Assembly: GCA_964463485.1 (NCBI GenBank)
Contig: CAYXDO010000002.1
Coordinates: 1 to 64,000 of the forward strand
Direction of reading: 5' to 3'
Length of the DNA: 64,000 nucleotides
From: CAYXDO01 sp964463485
GTDB taxonomy: Bacteria > Myxococcota > Kuafuiibacteriia > Kuafuiibacteriales > Kuafuiibacteriaceae
Numbering within the stretch: position 1 is the first letter of the stretch; every line of letters starts with the position of its first letter. This document shows, piece after piece, positions 44,444-54,273 of the stretch. The translations under genes were made by a program, and so were the position numbers. A model generated the notes under the pieces. It saw only the letters and a list, made by a program, of their open reading frames with translations. It searched no databases and was not told the DNA's origin.

Positions 44444-47400
44444 ATGAAGGCTCGCGCTGCGCTTTCGCCTGCGGCTCTGTCGAAGAACCTGGAGAGCGTC
44501 GGAGACGCGCACCTCGCCGATCTGCGCGTTCGGATCTCCAAGCAGACGACCCAACCCTTTTTGGCTGGGGTGAAGGACGCCGTTCAGAAGTCAGGCTACA
44601 CGCCCTCGAAGATTCCGCTCGGTGAGCTTCGTGCCATCGTGGCCAAGGAGCTCCTTGCGATTCAGAAGGCCTCGACGTCACAAAAGGCGATCGACCTGGA
44701 TGGAGTGTCGAGGAATTTCGGGTCTTTCGCCGCCAAGGTGCTCCGGCGATTGCAGACTGAAGTTGCAACGACGAGCGGCGAGCGCTACGCCCACAATGAC
44801 AAGAGCACGAGCCGCGCGGCGCGGGTCGCCTCCGACACGCCGGCCGCGAAGATTCCGGGGGGCCTCAAAGCCCTCGTCGCCTATTTTCCCGACAACGCCG
44901 GTAAGTTGCCTGCCGAAACCGGCAAGAGACTTCCTCATGGCTTCACCGTGGCGCAGGCGCGGTGGTTCCATCGTGAGTATTGGGGCGCGCCCGCGTACAC
45001 CGACATCAACGACGTGCTGGCAAAAGCGCAGAAGGACCCTCTCTTCTCCGATCGCGGCAAGATCGAGCTATGGCAGGTTCAGAACCTGTTCAAGGAGTTT
45101 CCGGACAGCTTTCCCTGGCGATTTCCGACTCTCAACGCGGTGAAGGGCTCTCATGCTTTCGTCGAGAAGATGCTCTCTGCGGAAAAAGGCGCTTCTCGGA
45201 ATGAAGTCGTCGCCAGCTTGCGCAAAGAGAATCCCAACTTCCCTGATTCGACCGCCATCAACAACTACATGCGCGGTCCGTGGCAGAAGAACCCAGAGCT
45301 CTTTCCATTCCTGGCCGGGTTCCCGAAAGACGCTGACGGCCGTGTCATCATCGAAGCGCAGGGAGAGGTCGACATTTTTGCGACCGACAAGCTCGGGCGA
45401 CCGGTCTTGTCCGCCGCGCTCGCGGCTCGAGTCGAGGAGCTCACGAGAGACCCGCGCGTTCGATATGACTTCAAGCCCGAGGACTTCGTGGCTTTGGTCA
45501 AGGCCGAGACCGGCTGCGAAGGGTTCACTTGGGCCACCTTCCTGAACCTCCGAAAGAAGTCCGTCGCGGAATCGAAGGACAAGACGAGTGAGTGGAAGAC
45601 TTTTCCGACCTGGCCGGAAGTCACGCAGGCGGCGCTCATGTCGCTGGCTGAGAAGGTGGCCGAGCTTCGGGCGCGACCCGGAAACGAAGGTCTGGATCAA
45701 GCGAGGGTCCTCGAGATCCTCAATTCCGAAGTGGAGGGCAGGCCGTTCACTGCCAATCAGCTCTCCTATGTCGCTCGAAAATCGGACGGCGTGATCGCAC
45801 CGTTCATTCCAGCCAAGAAGGAAGCGACCGAGAAGGAGGCCCTCGAGCTGCTGGAGAGAGTGACTCAGCTTCAGGGCAAGGATCCCAAGCTGAGTCGGGA
45901 GAAGGCCGCCGCAAAGCTCGGTTACGAACCCAGCAGGGCTCAGTACCTGATGAAGGTGGCCCACGCGCTCGAGCCGGAAGCCTTCGGGAGCCTCGGTCGC
46001 GACTATGCAGCCTACACAACCGAAGACGACGAGATGCTGCGAAAGGCCATGGATCGGCTCCCGATCGGCGCCGAGCCGGCCGCGCTCTACGAATTGCTCG
46101 AGAAGCAGTTTCCCAAATTCGTCGAACGACACTCCTCCCGAGAGCCGAAGCGAATCGCCAAGGTCGTACGTCAACGCCTAGGGATCGAGAGTTGGCTGGA
46201 GGGTCAACACAACCGCCTGGCGAAGCTGCTCGCGGCCACGACCAAGTCGGCCCCCAAGGACAGCTCCTTCGCCCAAATCATGACCTTGGCCCGAGAGACT
46301 CATCCCATCGAGCTCTCGGACGACGGCATTCGTAACGCCCAGTACCGCTGGAAGCGGGAGCCGCAGAATTTTCCCGAGATCGCCAAGCTGCTCGATGAGC
46401 ACTCCCGGTTCCCTTGGGACAAGCTCGAGAGTCGGGCGCCTTCCGCGAGCGCCATCGCGACTCGGTTCGGCGCTCACTTCGCCGAGTCCAAGAAGCCCCC
46501 CGCGATCGCGGCTGGTGAGACGGAGCATGGGTTCAACGCGGCCCAAGCCAAGGCGCTTCACCGAGCCTTTTGGAGCCTCCCCCCCGACGCCTCCGTCACC
46601 GATCTCGTCCGGGCGGCCGCCGAGGACGATAACTTCAAGGTCGTACCCTCGGAGCGCCAGGTGGAGAAGCTCATGCGAGATCACCGCGAGAGCTTCCCGT
46701 TCGACGTGAGTCGGAGAAATCAGGCGGTCTGGGCGATGGTCTTCGTCGAGGGCGTCACCAAGGCCAAGAAGGGAACGGCCCTCACCGACGTCGTCAGGCT
46801 ACTCAAGGACCAGCATCCCGGATTTCCAGACTACGGATACTTTCAACAGGCAAACAATACTGTCTGGAAAAACAACCCAGAGCGCTTCCCGTTCTTGGCT
46901 GACCTTCCCAGGCGCAAGAACGGCAAGGACGGGACGTACGAGCTCGGCGCCCAGGGTGAGGTCACCGGCTTTCTCACACCGAACGGTAAGGTCGTGATCA
47001 ACGAGGCCCTCGCCAAGGCCGTCGGGAAACTTTGCCGAGATGAACGCATTCGCTATGACTGGATCACCTTCGATCCCCTTCTCGCCTTCATCGGCAAAGA
47101 GCTCGGGATTCCGATGGACGAGAACGTCTGGCGGCAGCTCAAGGAAAAGTTCGGCGACGAAGTCCCGCGACGACCGGATATTCGCCAAACCGCCCGCGCC
47201 AACCTCGCCAAGGAGATTCAAAAAATCACCTCGGACCCAGCCATAGGGATCAAGAGCGTCGCCCAGCTCTGCGAGTACCTCCACTCCGAGCGTCGCTACC
47301 CGGAGTGGGACGCTGGCTTCGTCGCCAAGCTTCGAGCCGACTTCGGGGAGAAAATGGTCCCGAGTTACTCTGGCGCGGTTCGGTCGCAAATCTTGGAGAA

Positions 47401-50134
47401 CGCCGAGAAGCTCAAGGACGCGTTCGCAAAGAAGACGAAGGGCGAGAGCCTCGACGAGATCGGCAAGAAGCTCGGCTTCGAGCGCCACCAGACTCGCTAC
47501 CTCGTCACCGTCGCGGAGAAGGAATGGCCCGGGGTCATCACGACGGCCAACAAGCAGCCGTTCAATGATACGGACCGCAAGCAACTCCGCGCGGCCTTGG
47601 ACCACGCCCCGATCGGTTCGACCGCGGAGATGGTCTTGGCGATCCTGAAGACGGAGAGTCCCGAGTTTCTGAATCGTCACACGATCACCACGGATGGGGG
47701 GCTGATCCGCGCCATGGAGCGCGAGCTCGGGATCGATGGCTTCCTGGAGCACGAGCAGAGTCGCCTGAAATCCGCCGTGATCGACTTGCTCGGGAAGTCC
47801 CCGAAGGGAACGACTCAGGAAGAGTTTCATCGAATTCTTCGCGACGATTACGGCTCGATCTACTCGGCTGGTCACGCGATGAGGTTGGTCCGGGGCTGGG
47901 CAGATGAGCCTTCCGTGAAGAAGGCGATGGGTCCCGAGGGTCGGTTCCCTTGGGAGCTCGGAAAGGTCAAGTTCACGCCCGAGCTCGCGGAGCGAGTCAT
48001 CGCGACGATTCGACAGAATCCTGGAATGCTCCTCGACGACTACGTTCGGATTCTGAAATCGGATCCGGAGTTCCGCGCCGAGAATCCGACGTTCGACGAG
48101 GCCACGATCCGAAACCTCCGGGCTAAATTCCCCGAGGTGCCGTACGTCAACGACACCAAGGCGATCGCCGAACGGGCCAAGAGAGACAACGCCGAGGTCC
48201 GAACCCTCGCCGTTCGAATTCAGAAAGAAGCTGCGAAGTTCGACGATCCGGCAGGGTTGACGCCTGGGTTCTTTGCCCAACGGTTGGACGTCGACGCGCA
48301 CGAGGTGAGTCGGGCGATTCGTCGATATCCACAAATGTTCCCGTGGAGCGGCCTTGGAGCGGCGGGCAACACCGACCTCGCGCTCGCGGCTCGGGTCGGT
48401 TACGAAATCGAGCGGGCCCCGCTCGGGCTTCACGCTGAAGCGCTGGTAGACAAGCTTCGCAAAGATCCCGACTTCAAGTCGGTCTACCCGTCGTTCAACG
48501 TCAGCACCCTCGCGGAGCTCCGGCGTGATTATGGGCACCTCGTGCCGTCGCTGGCCGAACGGGAGCGGATCCTCGGCTCGCGGATGCTCGTGAGCGCGAT
48601 CCTCGGCGCCAAGAAGGGGACGCCCTTCTCGGACATCCTGCGGCCGTTGCAGCTCAAGCACCCCGACGTCTTCAGGGAGTCGAGGAAGGAGCACTACGTC
48701 GAGATGTGGAGCGCGGAGCCGTCCTCATTTCCCTTCGCGGAAGCGCTGAAGTCGAGGAGCGGCGAGCTCCAACTCAACGGCCACGGAAAATCGGCGCTCC
48801 CGGAAGACACGGCGCGTACCGAGGCCAGTCGGCTGGCTCGCGAAATTCCCGAAATTCCCGAGAGGCTCGAGGTGCTCGACCGACTGATCGAGGGCCTCTC
48901 CAAGCGCCAGCTCGAGAATTTCGAGATGGTGGCCGTACAACACATGTTCGGCTCGCAGGTCCCGGTCTTCGAGGCGCTGAAAAAATTGGGGCTCAAACAA
49001 GATCGAGCCACCGTCGTCGGCGTGCCCTATACTTCGAACCGCAGCGTCATCGGCGTCTTGCGGGACAAGGGTTGGGACGTGCGGCGAGTCGGGTTGGACC
49101 TCGACGCGTGGAAGGAGGAGATCCGCGCGGCCATCTACGAGCGCCTCAACGCCGCGCTCGAGAGCGACCGCAGAGTGCTCGTGATGGACGACGGCGGGAT
49201 GGTCGCACACCTCATCGACGAGGATCCGTTCCTCAAGGGTCATGCCGATCAGTTCTCGATCGTCGAGCAGACGCGGCGCGGCATCACCGTGGCTGAGGAG
49301 GGGACCCTCAATACGGCCCTCGTGAACGTCGCGCAGAGCCTCACCAAGGTCTTCGTCGAGGGTCCGATGATCGGCAGCGACCTGTCCGAGAAGCTCGTCA
49401 CGCGGCTTGGAAGGCTTGGTGTCAAGTCGCTCAAGGGCAAGAAGGTGGGTGTGATCGGTGCTGGCGCAATCGGTTCGCCGTTGGCGCAAGACCTCAAGAA
49501 GCTGGGAGCGAAAGTCACCGTGAGAGACCTCGACCTGTCGAAGCTCAGCCCGGCTGACCGGAAAGTCAGCGAGGAGCAATTCTTTGCGAGTCAGGACATC
49601 ATCCTCGGCGCCACCGGTCGTGAGTCGATGAACGCGGCCCAGTTGGCCATGATTCCAAGTGGGACCATCATCGGAAGCTGCTCGTCCAAGCTCGTGGAGA
49701 TCGACGTCGGGACGTTGGGTGCGAAGGCGAAGAAGGGGAAGGGCACGGAAGTCATCGATGACGAGAGCTTTCCGCCGACGCTTCGGTACCACCTTGCGGG
49801 TGGCAAGACGCTCGACGTGTTGGCGCAAGGTTTTCCGCTAAATTTCGACGGGTCCGTGGACACGATCGCGCCGGAGCAAATTCAGGTGACTCGAGCGATG
49901 ATGATGCTCGGGTTGTTGCAGGCGTCGAGCTCGAAGGTTCCGGAGATTCAGAAGCTCTCGCTGGCGAGCCAACTCAGGTTGCTCGAGTTCTTCGAGGGCG
50001 TGGATACGGTCCAGAAGAACACAGCGGTCCTGAATGCGGTCAAGAAGACGATCGTGATGCTGAAGCAGGATCTCGCCAAGAGTACGGCGCAGTCGGAGCC
50101 GCGAAGATCGAATCGAGCCGTCGACGCAGCCTGA
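44444..50134 (+). CDS. Giant modular protein: duplicated helix-turn-helix-like modules plus S-adenosylhomocysteine-hydrolase-like domain
   Basis: A 1,896-residue protein without signal peptide. ATG 44444 is supported by AGGAG at 44431. Residues 1-1450 consist of about 60-70-residue helical modules, many ending in Phe-Pro-Phe/Trp (F223, F287, F656, F751, F815, F1168, F1299, F1429), often preceded by W-x2-x-P. A block of about 530 residues is duplicated: His165 aligns with His695, and F223/F287 align with F751/F815. Residues 1490-1870 resemble AdoHcy hydrolase: QHMFGSQVPVFEAL, DDGGMVAHLID, and the NAD site GAGAIG (1672-1677). The catalytic Lys appears kept (K1635 in SLTKVF), while the neighbouring Asp/Asn positions differ. 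I infer a nucleic-acid-binding or scaffold array with an NAD-binding sensor. Confidence 0.7.
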   Translation: MKARAALSPAALSKNLESVGDAHLADLRVRISKQTTQPFLAGVKDAVQKSGYTPSKIPLGELRAIVAKELLAIQKASTSQKAIDLDGVSRNFGSFAAKVLRRLQTEVATTSGERYAHNDKSTSRAARVASDTPAAKIPGGLKALVAYFPDNAGKLPAETGKRLPHGFTVAQARWFHREYWGAPAYTDINDVLAKAQKDPLFSDRGKIELWQVQNLFKEFPDSFPWRFPTLNAVKGSHAFVEKMLSAEKGASRNEVVASLRKENPNFPDSTAINNYMRGPWQKNPELFPFLAGFPKDADGRVIIEAQGEVDIFATDKLGRPVLSAALAARVEELTRDPRVRYDFKPEDFVALVKAETGCEGFTWATFLNLRKKSVAESKDKTSEWKTFPTWPEVTQAALMSLAEKVAELRARPGNEGLDQARVLEILNSEVEGRPFTANQLSYVARKSDGVIAPFIPAKKEATEKEALELLERVTQLQGKDPKLSREKAAAKLGYEPSRAQYLMKVAHALEPEAFGSLGRDYAAYTTEDDEMLRKAMDRLPIGAEPAALYELLEKQFPKFVERHSSREPKRIAKVVRQRLGIESWLEGQHNRLAKLLAATTKSAPKDSSFAQIMTLARETHPIELSDDGIRNAQYRWKREPQNFPEIAKLLDEHSRFPWDKLESRAPSASAIATRFGAHFAESKKPPAIAAGETEHGFNAAQAKALHRAFWSLPPDASVTDLVRAAAEDDNFKVVPSERQVEKLMRDHRESFPFDVSRRNQAVWAMVFVEGVTKAKKGTALTDVVRLLKDQHPGFPDYGYFQQANNTVWKNNPERFPFLADLPRRKNGKDGTYELGAQGEVTGFLTPNGKVVINEALAKAVGKLCRDERIRYDWITFDPLLAFIGKELGIPMDENVWRQLKEKFGDEVPRRPDIRQTARANLAKEIQKITSDPAIGIKSVAQLCEYLHSERRYPEWDAGFVAKLRADFGEKMVPSYSGAVRSQILENAEKLKDAFAKKTKGESLDEIGKKLGFERHQTRYLVTVAEKEWPGVITTANKQPFNDTDRKQLRAALDHAPIGSTAEMVLAILKTESPEFLNRHTITTDGGLIRAMERELGIDGFLEHEQSRLKSAVIDLLGKSPKGTTQEEFHRILRDDYGSIYSAGHAMRLVRGWADEPSVKKAMGPEGRFPWELGKVKFTPELAERVIATIRQNPGMLLDDYVRILKSDPEFRAENPTFDEATIRNLRAKFPEVPYVNDTKAIAERAKRDNAEVRTLAVRIQKEAAKFDDPAGLTPGFFAQRLDVDAHEVSRAIRRYPQMFPWSGLGAAGNTDLALAARVGYEIERAPLGLHAEALVDKLRKDPDFKSVYPSFNVSTLAELRRDYGHLVPSLAERERILGSRMLVSAILGAKKGTPFSDILRPLQLKHPDVFRESRKEHYVEMWSAEPSSFPFAEALKSRSGELQLNGHGKSALPEDTARTEASRLAREIPEIPERLEVLDRLIEGLSKRQLENFEMVAVQHMFGSQVPVFEALKKLGLKQDRATVVGVPYTSNRSVIGVLRDKGWDVRRVGLDLDAWKEEIRAAIYERLNAALESDRRVLVMDDGGMVAHLIDEDPFLKGHADQFSIVEQTRRGITVAEEGTLNTALVNVAQSLTKVFVEGPMIGSDLSEKLVTRLGRLGVKSLKGKKVGVIGAGAIGSPLAQDLKKLGAKVTVRDLDLSKLSPADRKVSEEQFFASQDIILGATGRESMNAAQLAMIPSGTIIGSCSSKLVEIDVGTLGAKAKKGKGTEVIDDESFPPTLRYHLAGGKTLDVLAQGFPLNFDGSVDTIAPEQIQVTRAMMMLGLLQASSSKVPEIQKLSLASQLRLLEFFEGVDTVQKNTAVLNAVKKTIVMLKQDLAKSTAQSEPRRSNRAVDAA

Positions 50135-50231
50135 TACACCTCAGGAACCCAAGCCGGCTCTCGATGAGTGAGACAATGGCTCGCTAGCCAGCCAGTAGCA
50201 TCGAAATTCGGCGCGGCTCTGCGAGGACTTC

Positions 50232-50329
50232 GTGCCCGTGCCCGTGCCCGTGCCCGATCCTAATCCTGCCTCGATCCTAATCCTGCCTCGATCCCGATCC
50301 TAATCCTGCCCCGATCCTAATCCTGCCTC
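50232..50329. repeat. Compound tandem repeat downstream of the giant gene
   Basis: Four GTGCCC units (50232-50255) are followed by four 17-bp units of the type GATCCTAATCCTGCCTC (50256-50272, 50273-50289, 50296-50312, 50313-50329), with a GATCCC spacer between the second and third. No spacers of CRISPR type are present. Confidence 0.9.
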
Positions 50330-50388
50330 CAGCCCGATCGAGATAGCCGCAGGCAAGATGCCTGCGTGTCCCAGGGGTCCGAGTCGGG

Positions 50389-51423
50389 CTACCCAATGAG
50401 AACGTGGTGGAGCTCCTCTTCGTGGGCGTATTGGGCTACGAAATCGATCTCCTGTTTGGAAATTTTTCGGGAAATCTCGGGAATTGCTTGCGCGTCGTGG
50501 AGTGGCTCGTAGCTCGTCATGATGCGGACGGGGATCCCTCGGTCGATCGACGCGACGAAGGCGAGGACTTTGGTCGCTTCCTCGGCGCCTCCAGGCATGA
50601 GGAGATGTCGCACCAATAGGCCGCCGCCTTCGAGGGACTTTCGGCCGGGCTTTCGTGTGAGCTTGCCGACTTGGCGGTACATCTCCCTGATCGCGGCTTC
50701 CATCCTTTTCGGGTAGGTGGCAGGCAACCCTATCCATCTCGAGAATTCCGGCGTTACGAACTTCACGTCGGGCAGGTATACGTCCACCAACCCGTCCAAG
50801 AGCTCGAGGTCGGCCACGGTGTCCTCGCCCTCACTCTTGTGAATGATTGGAAGGCCGAAGCCTTCGGTATCCGCGAGCCAGGTGGCTTCGACAAGGGTCG
50901 CGGTGAACGCGGTCGGAGATAGCCACTGGACGTTGTCCGCGCCGGCTTTCTCCAAAGCGAGCATTCTCGCGGCGATTCCGGCGGCGTCGAGCTTCTCTTC
51001 GTCGAACCCACGATACTGGCAGAAATGACAACCCTTGCGGCAAACGAAATAGATGACACCGGTCCGCCCGAAGATCGCTTCGTCGGTCCGGTTGATGGCG
51101 GTCATGAAATACGGCGCCAGTCCCGAGCGCCCTTCCCCAATCAGTCGCCTGACGCGGTCCTCCAGCACGCCGCCTCCGAAGGTGTCGCGATGACGAGGGC
51201 GCCTTCGAGTGGTCACGCCCAGAGTCTGAAAGAACTCACCTTGGATCGCACTCGGCTCGAGGACCATGTCCACGGCTTCTGCGCCAAAGGTCTCGATCAG
51301 TCGTGGGATGAGCTTCTCGGGAATGTCCGAGAAACTCACCTTGCCCGTCCCAGGGTCCTCTACCACCGAGATCGAGACAGGCTCCTTCGCCAGATCGACG
51401 AGCGGGAGCTTCGGCCTACGCAT
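50389..51423 (-). CDS. Radical SAM protein of the PflA/PflX-like type
   Basis: A 344-residue protein. The Fe-S cluster motif CRKGCHFC (C-x3-C-x2-C) lies near residue 128. ELLDGLVDVYLPDVKFVTPEFS and GGGLLVRHLLMPGG match the uncharacterised PflX (COG1313) group of pyruvate-formate-lyase-activase-like enzymes. An N-terminal extension of about 110 residues is unusual for that group. No glycyl-radical enzyme gene is nearby, so the substrate is unknown. It lies downstream of the AAA-like paralogue operon on the same strand, 141 bases away. Confidence 0.75.
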   Translation of the reverse strand: MRRPKLPLVDLAKEPVSISVVEDPGTGKVSFSDIPEKLIPRLIETFGAEAVDMVLEPSAIQGEFFQTLGVTTRRRPRHRDTFGGGVLEDRVRRLIGEGRSGLAPYFMTAINRTDEAIFGRTGVIYFVCRKGCHFCQYRGFDEEKLDAAGIAARMLALEKAGADNVQWLSPTAFTATLVEATWLADTEGFGLPIIHKSEGEDTVADLELLDGLVDVYLPDVKFVTPEFSRWIGLPATYPKRMEAAIREMYRQVGKLTRKPGRKSLEGGGLLVRHLLMPGGAEEATKVLAFVASIDRGIPVRIMTSYEPLHDAQAIPEISRKISKQEIDFVAQYAHEEELHHVLIG

Positions 51424-51564
51424 CGGCAGCTACCCGTGGACCGCGGGCATTCTGCCAGCAGGCCCGTGCCCCGAGCTTGCTTCGAGGGTCACAGGCGACA
51501 GCCCCCTCGGTCTGACTGAGCACTGGGAGTTGGCAGGAGTCAGAGGCGTCGGACCCACGCGTGG

Positions 51565-53520
51565 TCACTTGGGAGCGATCGAGTACTGTCTTGGGGTGAA
51601 AGCGATGGGCTCTCCGGCGATGACCTTTTCGCGGTCCTTTTTCGTGAGCTTCTTGCTCCATTCGATCTGATACCCATCGGCCGGATGCTCTTGCGCGACC
51701 GCGAAGAGCTCCTCGAACAAACCGTCCACATACCGCTCGAACGCGGCGGAGGCTCCGACATCGCCGTAGGCCGTGGCGAGCGCCTGACGAAGCTCGGGGC
51801 CGATCGTCACCTTGACTCCGTTTTGAGCTCCGTCTTGCTGCCTCAGCCGGAAGGCAAGTCGGTCCTCGAGGAACCTGATGCCTGCGTCGGCCGGGAGTTG
51901 TCCGACGGAGATGGTCTTGGTGGCGAAGGTGGCGAGCTTTGGGTCGGCCTTCAACAAATAATCGAGCTCCTCGGGGGCGCCGTTCCACCGCATGAGGAAG
52001 ACCGTATTCGCCAAGTTGACTTCGTGCATCTCGCTCGAGATCCCGTTTTCCTTGGCGTACGTATTCACCTTTCCCGACGTACCCATTTCCCTGAGTCGAC
52101 CGAGCCAGTCGAGCTGGATGGCCTGCTGCTCTTCTGGATCCTTGGACGCTCCTACGGCCTCGAGGTTTCGCAAGAGTACGAGCGCTTGGGACGCTGGGGT
52201 GTCTCGGGCGGCGCCCAACCTACTCTTCGAGAGGAGCGCGTCGGCTTGAGTGGGTACACCTTTGATGTTTCCGTAGACGCCCGGGAAGCCCGCGTCGCCG
52301 AGATCCTCTCGTCCAAGGTCGAGCGGTTTTTTCGAGATCATCTCGGTGGTCGCGTCGAACATGACGTCGGCGGCGGAGTGGGGCGGACCGGCGACGATGA
52401 TGACGGCGGGCTTTGCGCTCGGCATCAGTGCGGCGGCGAGGAGATCGGCGAGCGTTCGCACTTCCTTCGGGCCGACGTCATACCCATCGAGCGCGGCGGC
52501 GAGCTGAGCACGGCGGAGCTCCTTGCTCTTCTCGAAGCGGGTGGATCCGGCCTGTACGCCCTCTGGGTTGGTCGCGGGTTTGGACTCTCCGAGCTCGTCG
52601 CCGAAGAGGGAGTCGAGCTCGGATTCTTTCTGTTCGGAGAGCTTCACGTAGAGGTTTCTGAGTTGGGACGCATAGGCGTCTGGGGCGCCTTCGGGCAACG
52701 CGTCGATCGCCGATTCGGCCCAGCTCGCGGTGGGCTTTTCGGGGAGCGCCATACCCAGCTCGGCCAGGTACGATCCGAGCCCATCGAGCTCGCCCTCCTG
52801 GGCTTTGGCCTCGGCTTTGGCCGGAGCGGTCTCGGGTTTGGGCTTTTTGACTTCGGGTCGCGAGGGAACCAGGCCGAGCGAGAGGGCGGCGCCGATCAAC
52901 CCCGAATCGATGACCGAGCTCTGAAGGTTGCGCCACTCGCTGAGTGCGTTCGCGACAGTCTCTGCGGGTACGGTGTGATCGACCCAGCGATCGAGCAGCT
53001 TGTGGACGACCTCCTTGAGTTGCGGAGTGAGCTCCACGAACGATTTTCCAGCGCGGTCGCCTACGGGCACGGGTCGGACCGCCAAGTCTTCACCCAGAAC
53101 GATCTCGGCCAGAGCGAAGCCGAGGTCGACGGAGGTGTAGAAGGCGCTGCCGACGTCGGCGTCCTTGCCGGCGGAGAACAGGTGCAGCTCGATGGGTTGG
53201 GTGGGCGTGCCGACTTTGGTGTCGGGGCCGAGCTCGATCCCATCGACCACGAAGTCACGCCATTTTCCCAAATCCCCGAGGTCGAGGGCTTCGGGGGACT
53301 CGCTGACCTTGACTGACTTCGACGCCTCGCGCTTCTTGTCGACGAGCTCGGCGTCGATGGACTCGAGTCCGACCTTTTTGGCGGCCGAGTCCTTCACGAG
53401 CAGGTGAAGGCGCTGTTGATCGTCCGCGATGAGGACGTGAGCCCCTGGTTTTTCGAGGTCTGCTTCCTTCATCCCGGCCTGAGAGAGCTGGGATCGAATT
53501 CGTTTGACGAGATCACTCAT
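51565..53520 (-). CDS. ClpB-like AAA+ core protein without Walker A (paralogue, short form)
   Basis: It has 651 residues. An N-terminal 200-residue domain is shared with the 995-residue protein two genes upstream (for example DLGKWRDFVV against GIGKFHEFVL). A Glu/Lys-rich linker leads to a region that aligns with ClpA/ClpB second AAA+ domains. Where Walker A (GPTGVGKT) is expected, it has AKPAVIIVAGPPHSAADV (about 368-385), lacking the Lys-Thr. Later LANTVFLMRWNG and ISVGQLPADAGIRFLEDRL fit sensor-1 and small-domain positions. It is probably ATP-binding-defective or a structural paralogue. It lies three bases after the preceding gene of the operon. Specific function is unknown. Confidence 0.6.
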   Translation of the reverse strand: MSDLVKRIRSQLSQAGMKEADLEKPGAHVLIADDQQRLHLLVKDSAAKKVGLESIDAELVDKKREASKSVKVSESPEALDLGDLGKWRDFVVDGIELGPDTKVGTPTQPIELHLFSAGKDADVGSAFYTSVDLGFALAEIVLGEDLAVRPVPVGDRAGKSFVELTPQLKEVVHKLLDRWVDHTVPAETVANALSEWRNLQSSVIDSGLIGAALSLGLVPSRPEVKKPKPETAPAKAEAKAQEGELDGLGSYLAELGMALPEKPTASWAESAIDALPEGAPDAYASQLRNLYVKLSEQKESELDSLFGDELGESKPATNPEGVQAGSTRFEKSKELRRAQLAAALDGYDVGPKEVRTLADLLAAALMPSAKPAVIIVAGPPHSAADVMFDATTEMISKKPLDLGREDLGDAGFPGVYGNIKGVPTQADALLSKSRLGAARDTPASQALVLLRNLEAVGASKDPEEQQAIQLDWLGRLREMGTSGKVNTYAKENGISSEMHEVNLANTVFLMRWNGAPEELDYLLKADPKLATFATKTISVGQLPADAGIRFLEDRLAFRLRQQDGAQNGVKVTIGPELRQALATAYGDVGASAAFERYVDGLFEELFAVAQEHPADGYQIEWSKKLTKKDREKVIAGEPIAFTPRQYSIAPK

Positions 53521-53523
53521 GGC

Positions 53524-54261
53524 TCAGCTCGCCCTGCCTCCGACCTTGAAGGTCTGAGCGGGCTTCCTTTCCTCGCGGGCCTCGGTGTTGGTGAAGACGG
53601 TGTGGCTCGATCCGGTGGGGAGCTTTTCTCCGCCTTTGGCGTCGAGTCCTGCGGCGCGGAAAGCCGATCTCATCTTGGCGCTCTGGGCTCCGAATTTGTC
53701 GGCGTCCTCGGCGAGCGCGGTCTTTTGGGCGGCCATGGCCTTGGTGAGGAAGTTCTCGTAGGCCGACTTTGCCTTGGAGTTTTTCCACTCGCCGGTTTCG
53801 TCGAAGAGGATATCCTCGAGCCCGACCGTATACGACTTGTTGCCCAACCCATCGTCGACTTCGAAGATCATCATTCGAGCGCCGTCCAGGGCGGCGCACT
53901 CGAGATCTTCGACGAGCTTCATGTTGTTGTGGCTTTCGACCTCGCCATCTTCGATGTGAACGGTCTCGGCACCCGGAGCAGGCTTCCAGTCGCCGAGGTG
54001 AATCGCGGAGTAGTCGGCCACGCCGGCCTTGAGCTTGTTCTCGAGGTCACCGGTGGCTTTCACCTCGACGGTGTCCTGGTAGCGAGCGGACTCGATCACC
54101 GAGGCTGGTTTTTTGACGTCGAGGCTCGATTTCACGACGTCCGCGTGACCGCAGGAAATTTGTGACTTCTGCGCGGCCAGCGACGAGATCGCCTGGTTGA
54201 TGAGCTCTTGGCACATCGTGAGCTGCTGAGTTCGGGTGTCGACGTAGACTCGTGACGACAT
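53524..54261 (-). CDS. Unknown protein between the two AAA-like paralogues
   Basis: A 245-residue soluble protein of no recognised family. It begins MSSRVYVDTRTQQLTMCQELI and has a beta-rich middle (ARMMIFEVDDGLGNKSYTVG) and a helical C-terminal half rich in Ala and Lys. The SD-like GGAGA lies six bases before ATG 54261, and gaps to its neighbours are 12 and 3 bases, so it belongs to the operon. It may be the structural or client subunit of the two paralogues. Confidence 0.6.
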   Translation of the reverse strand: MSSRVYVDTRTQQLTMCQELINQAISSLAAQKSQISCGHADVVKSSLDVKKPASVIESARYQDTVEVKATGDLENKLKAGVADYSAIHLGDWKPAPGAETVHIEDGEVESHNNMKLVEDLECAALDGARMMIFEVDDGLGNKSYTVGLEDILFDETGEWKNSKAKSAYENFLTKAMAAQKTALAEDADKFGAQSAKMRSAFRAAGLDAKGGEKLPTGSSHTVFTNTEAREERKPAQTFKVGGRAS

Positions 54262-54273
54262 TGTGGTCTCCGG

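Noticed and set aside
46799..48694. Open frame of 631 codons opposite the giant gene
   Set aside because: Low-complexity antisense translation with no domain; the sense protein has clear repeated modules.
50256..50329. CRISPR-like direct repeats of 17 bp
   Set aside because: Units are contiguous, with only one 6-bp spacer, and no cas genes are present.
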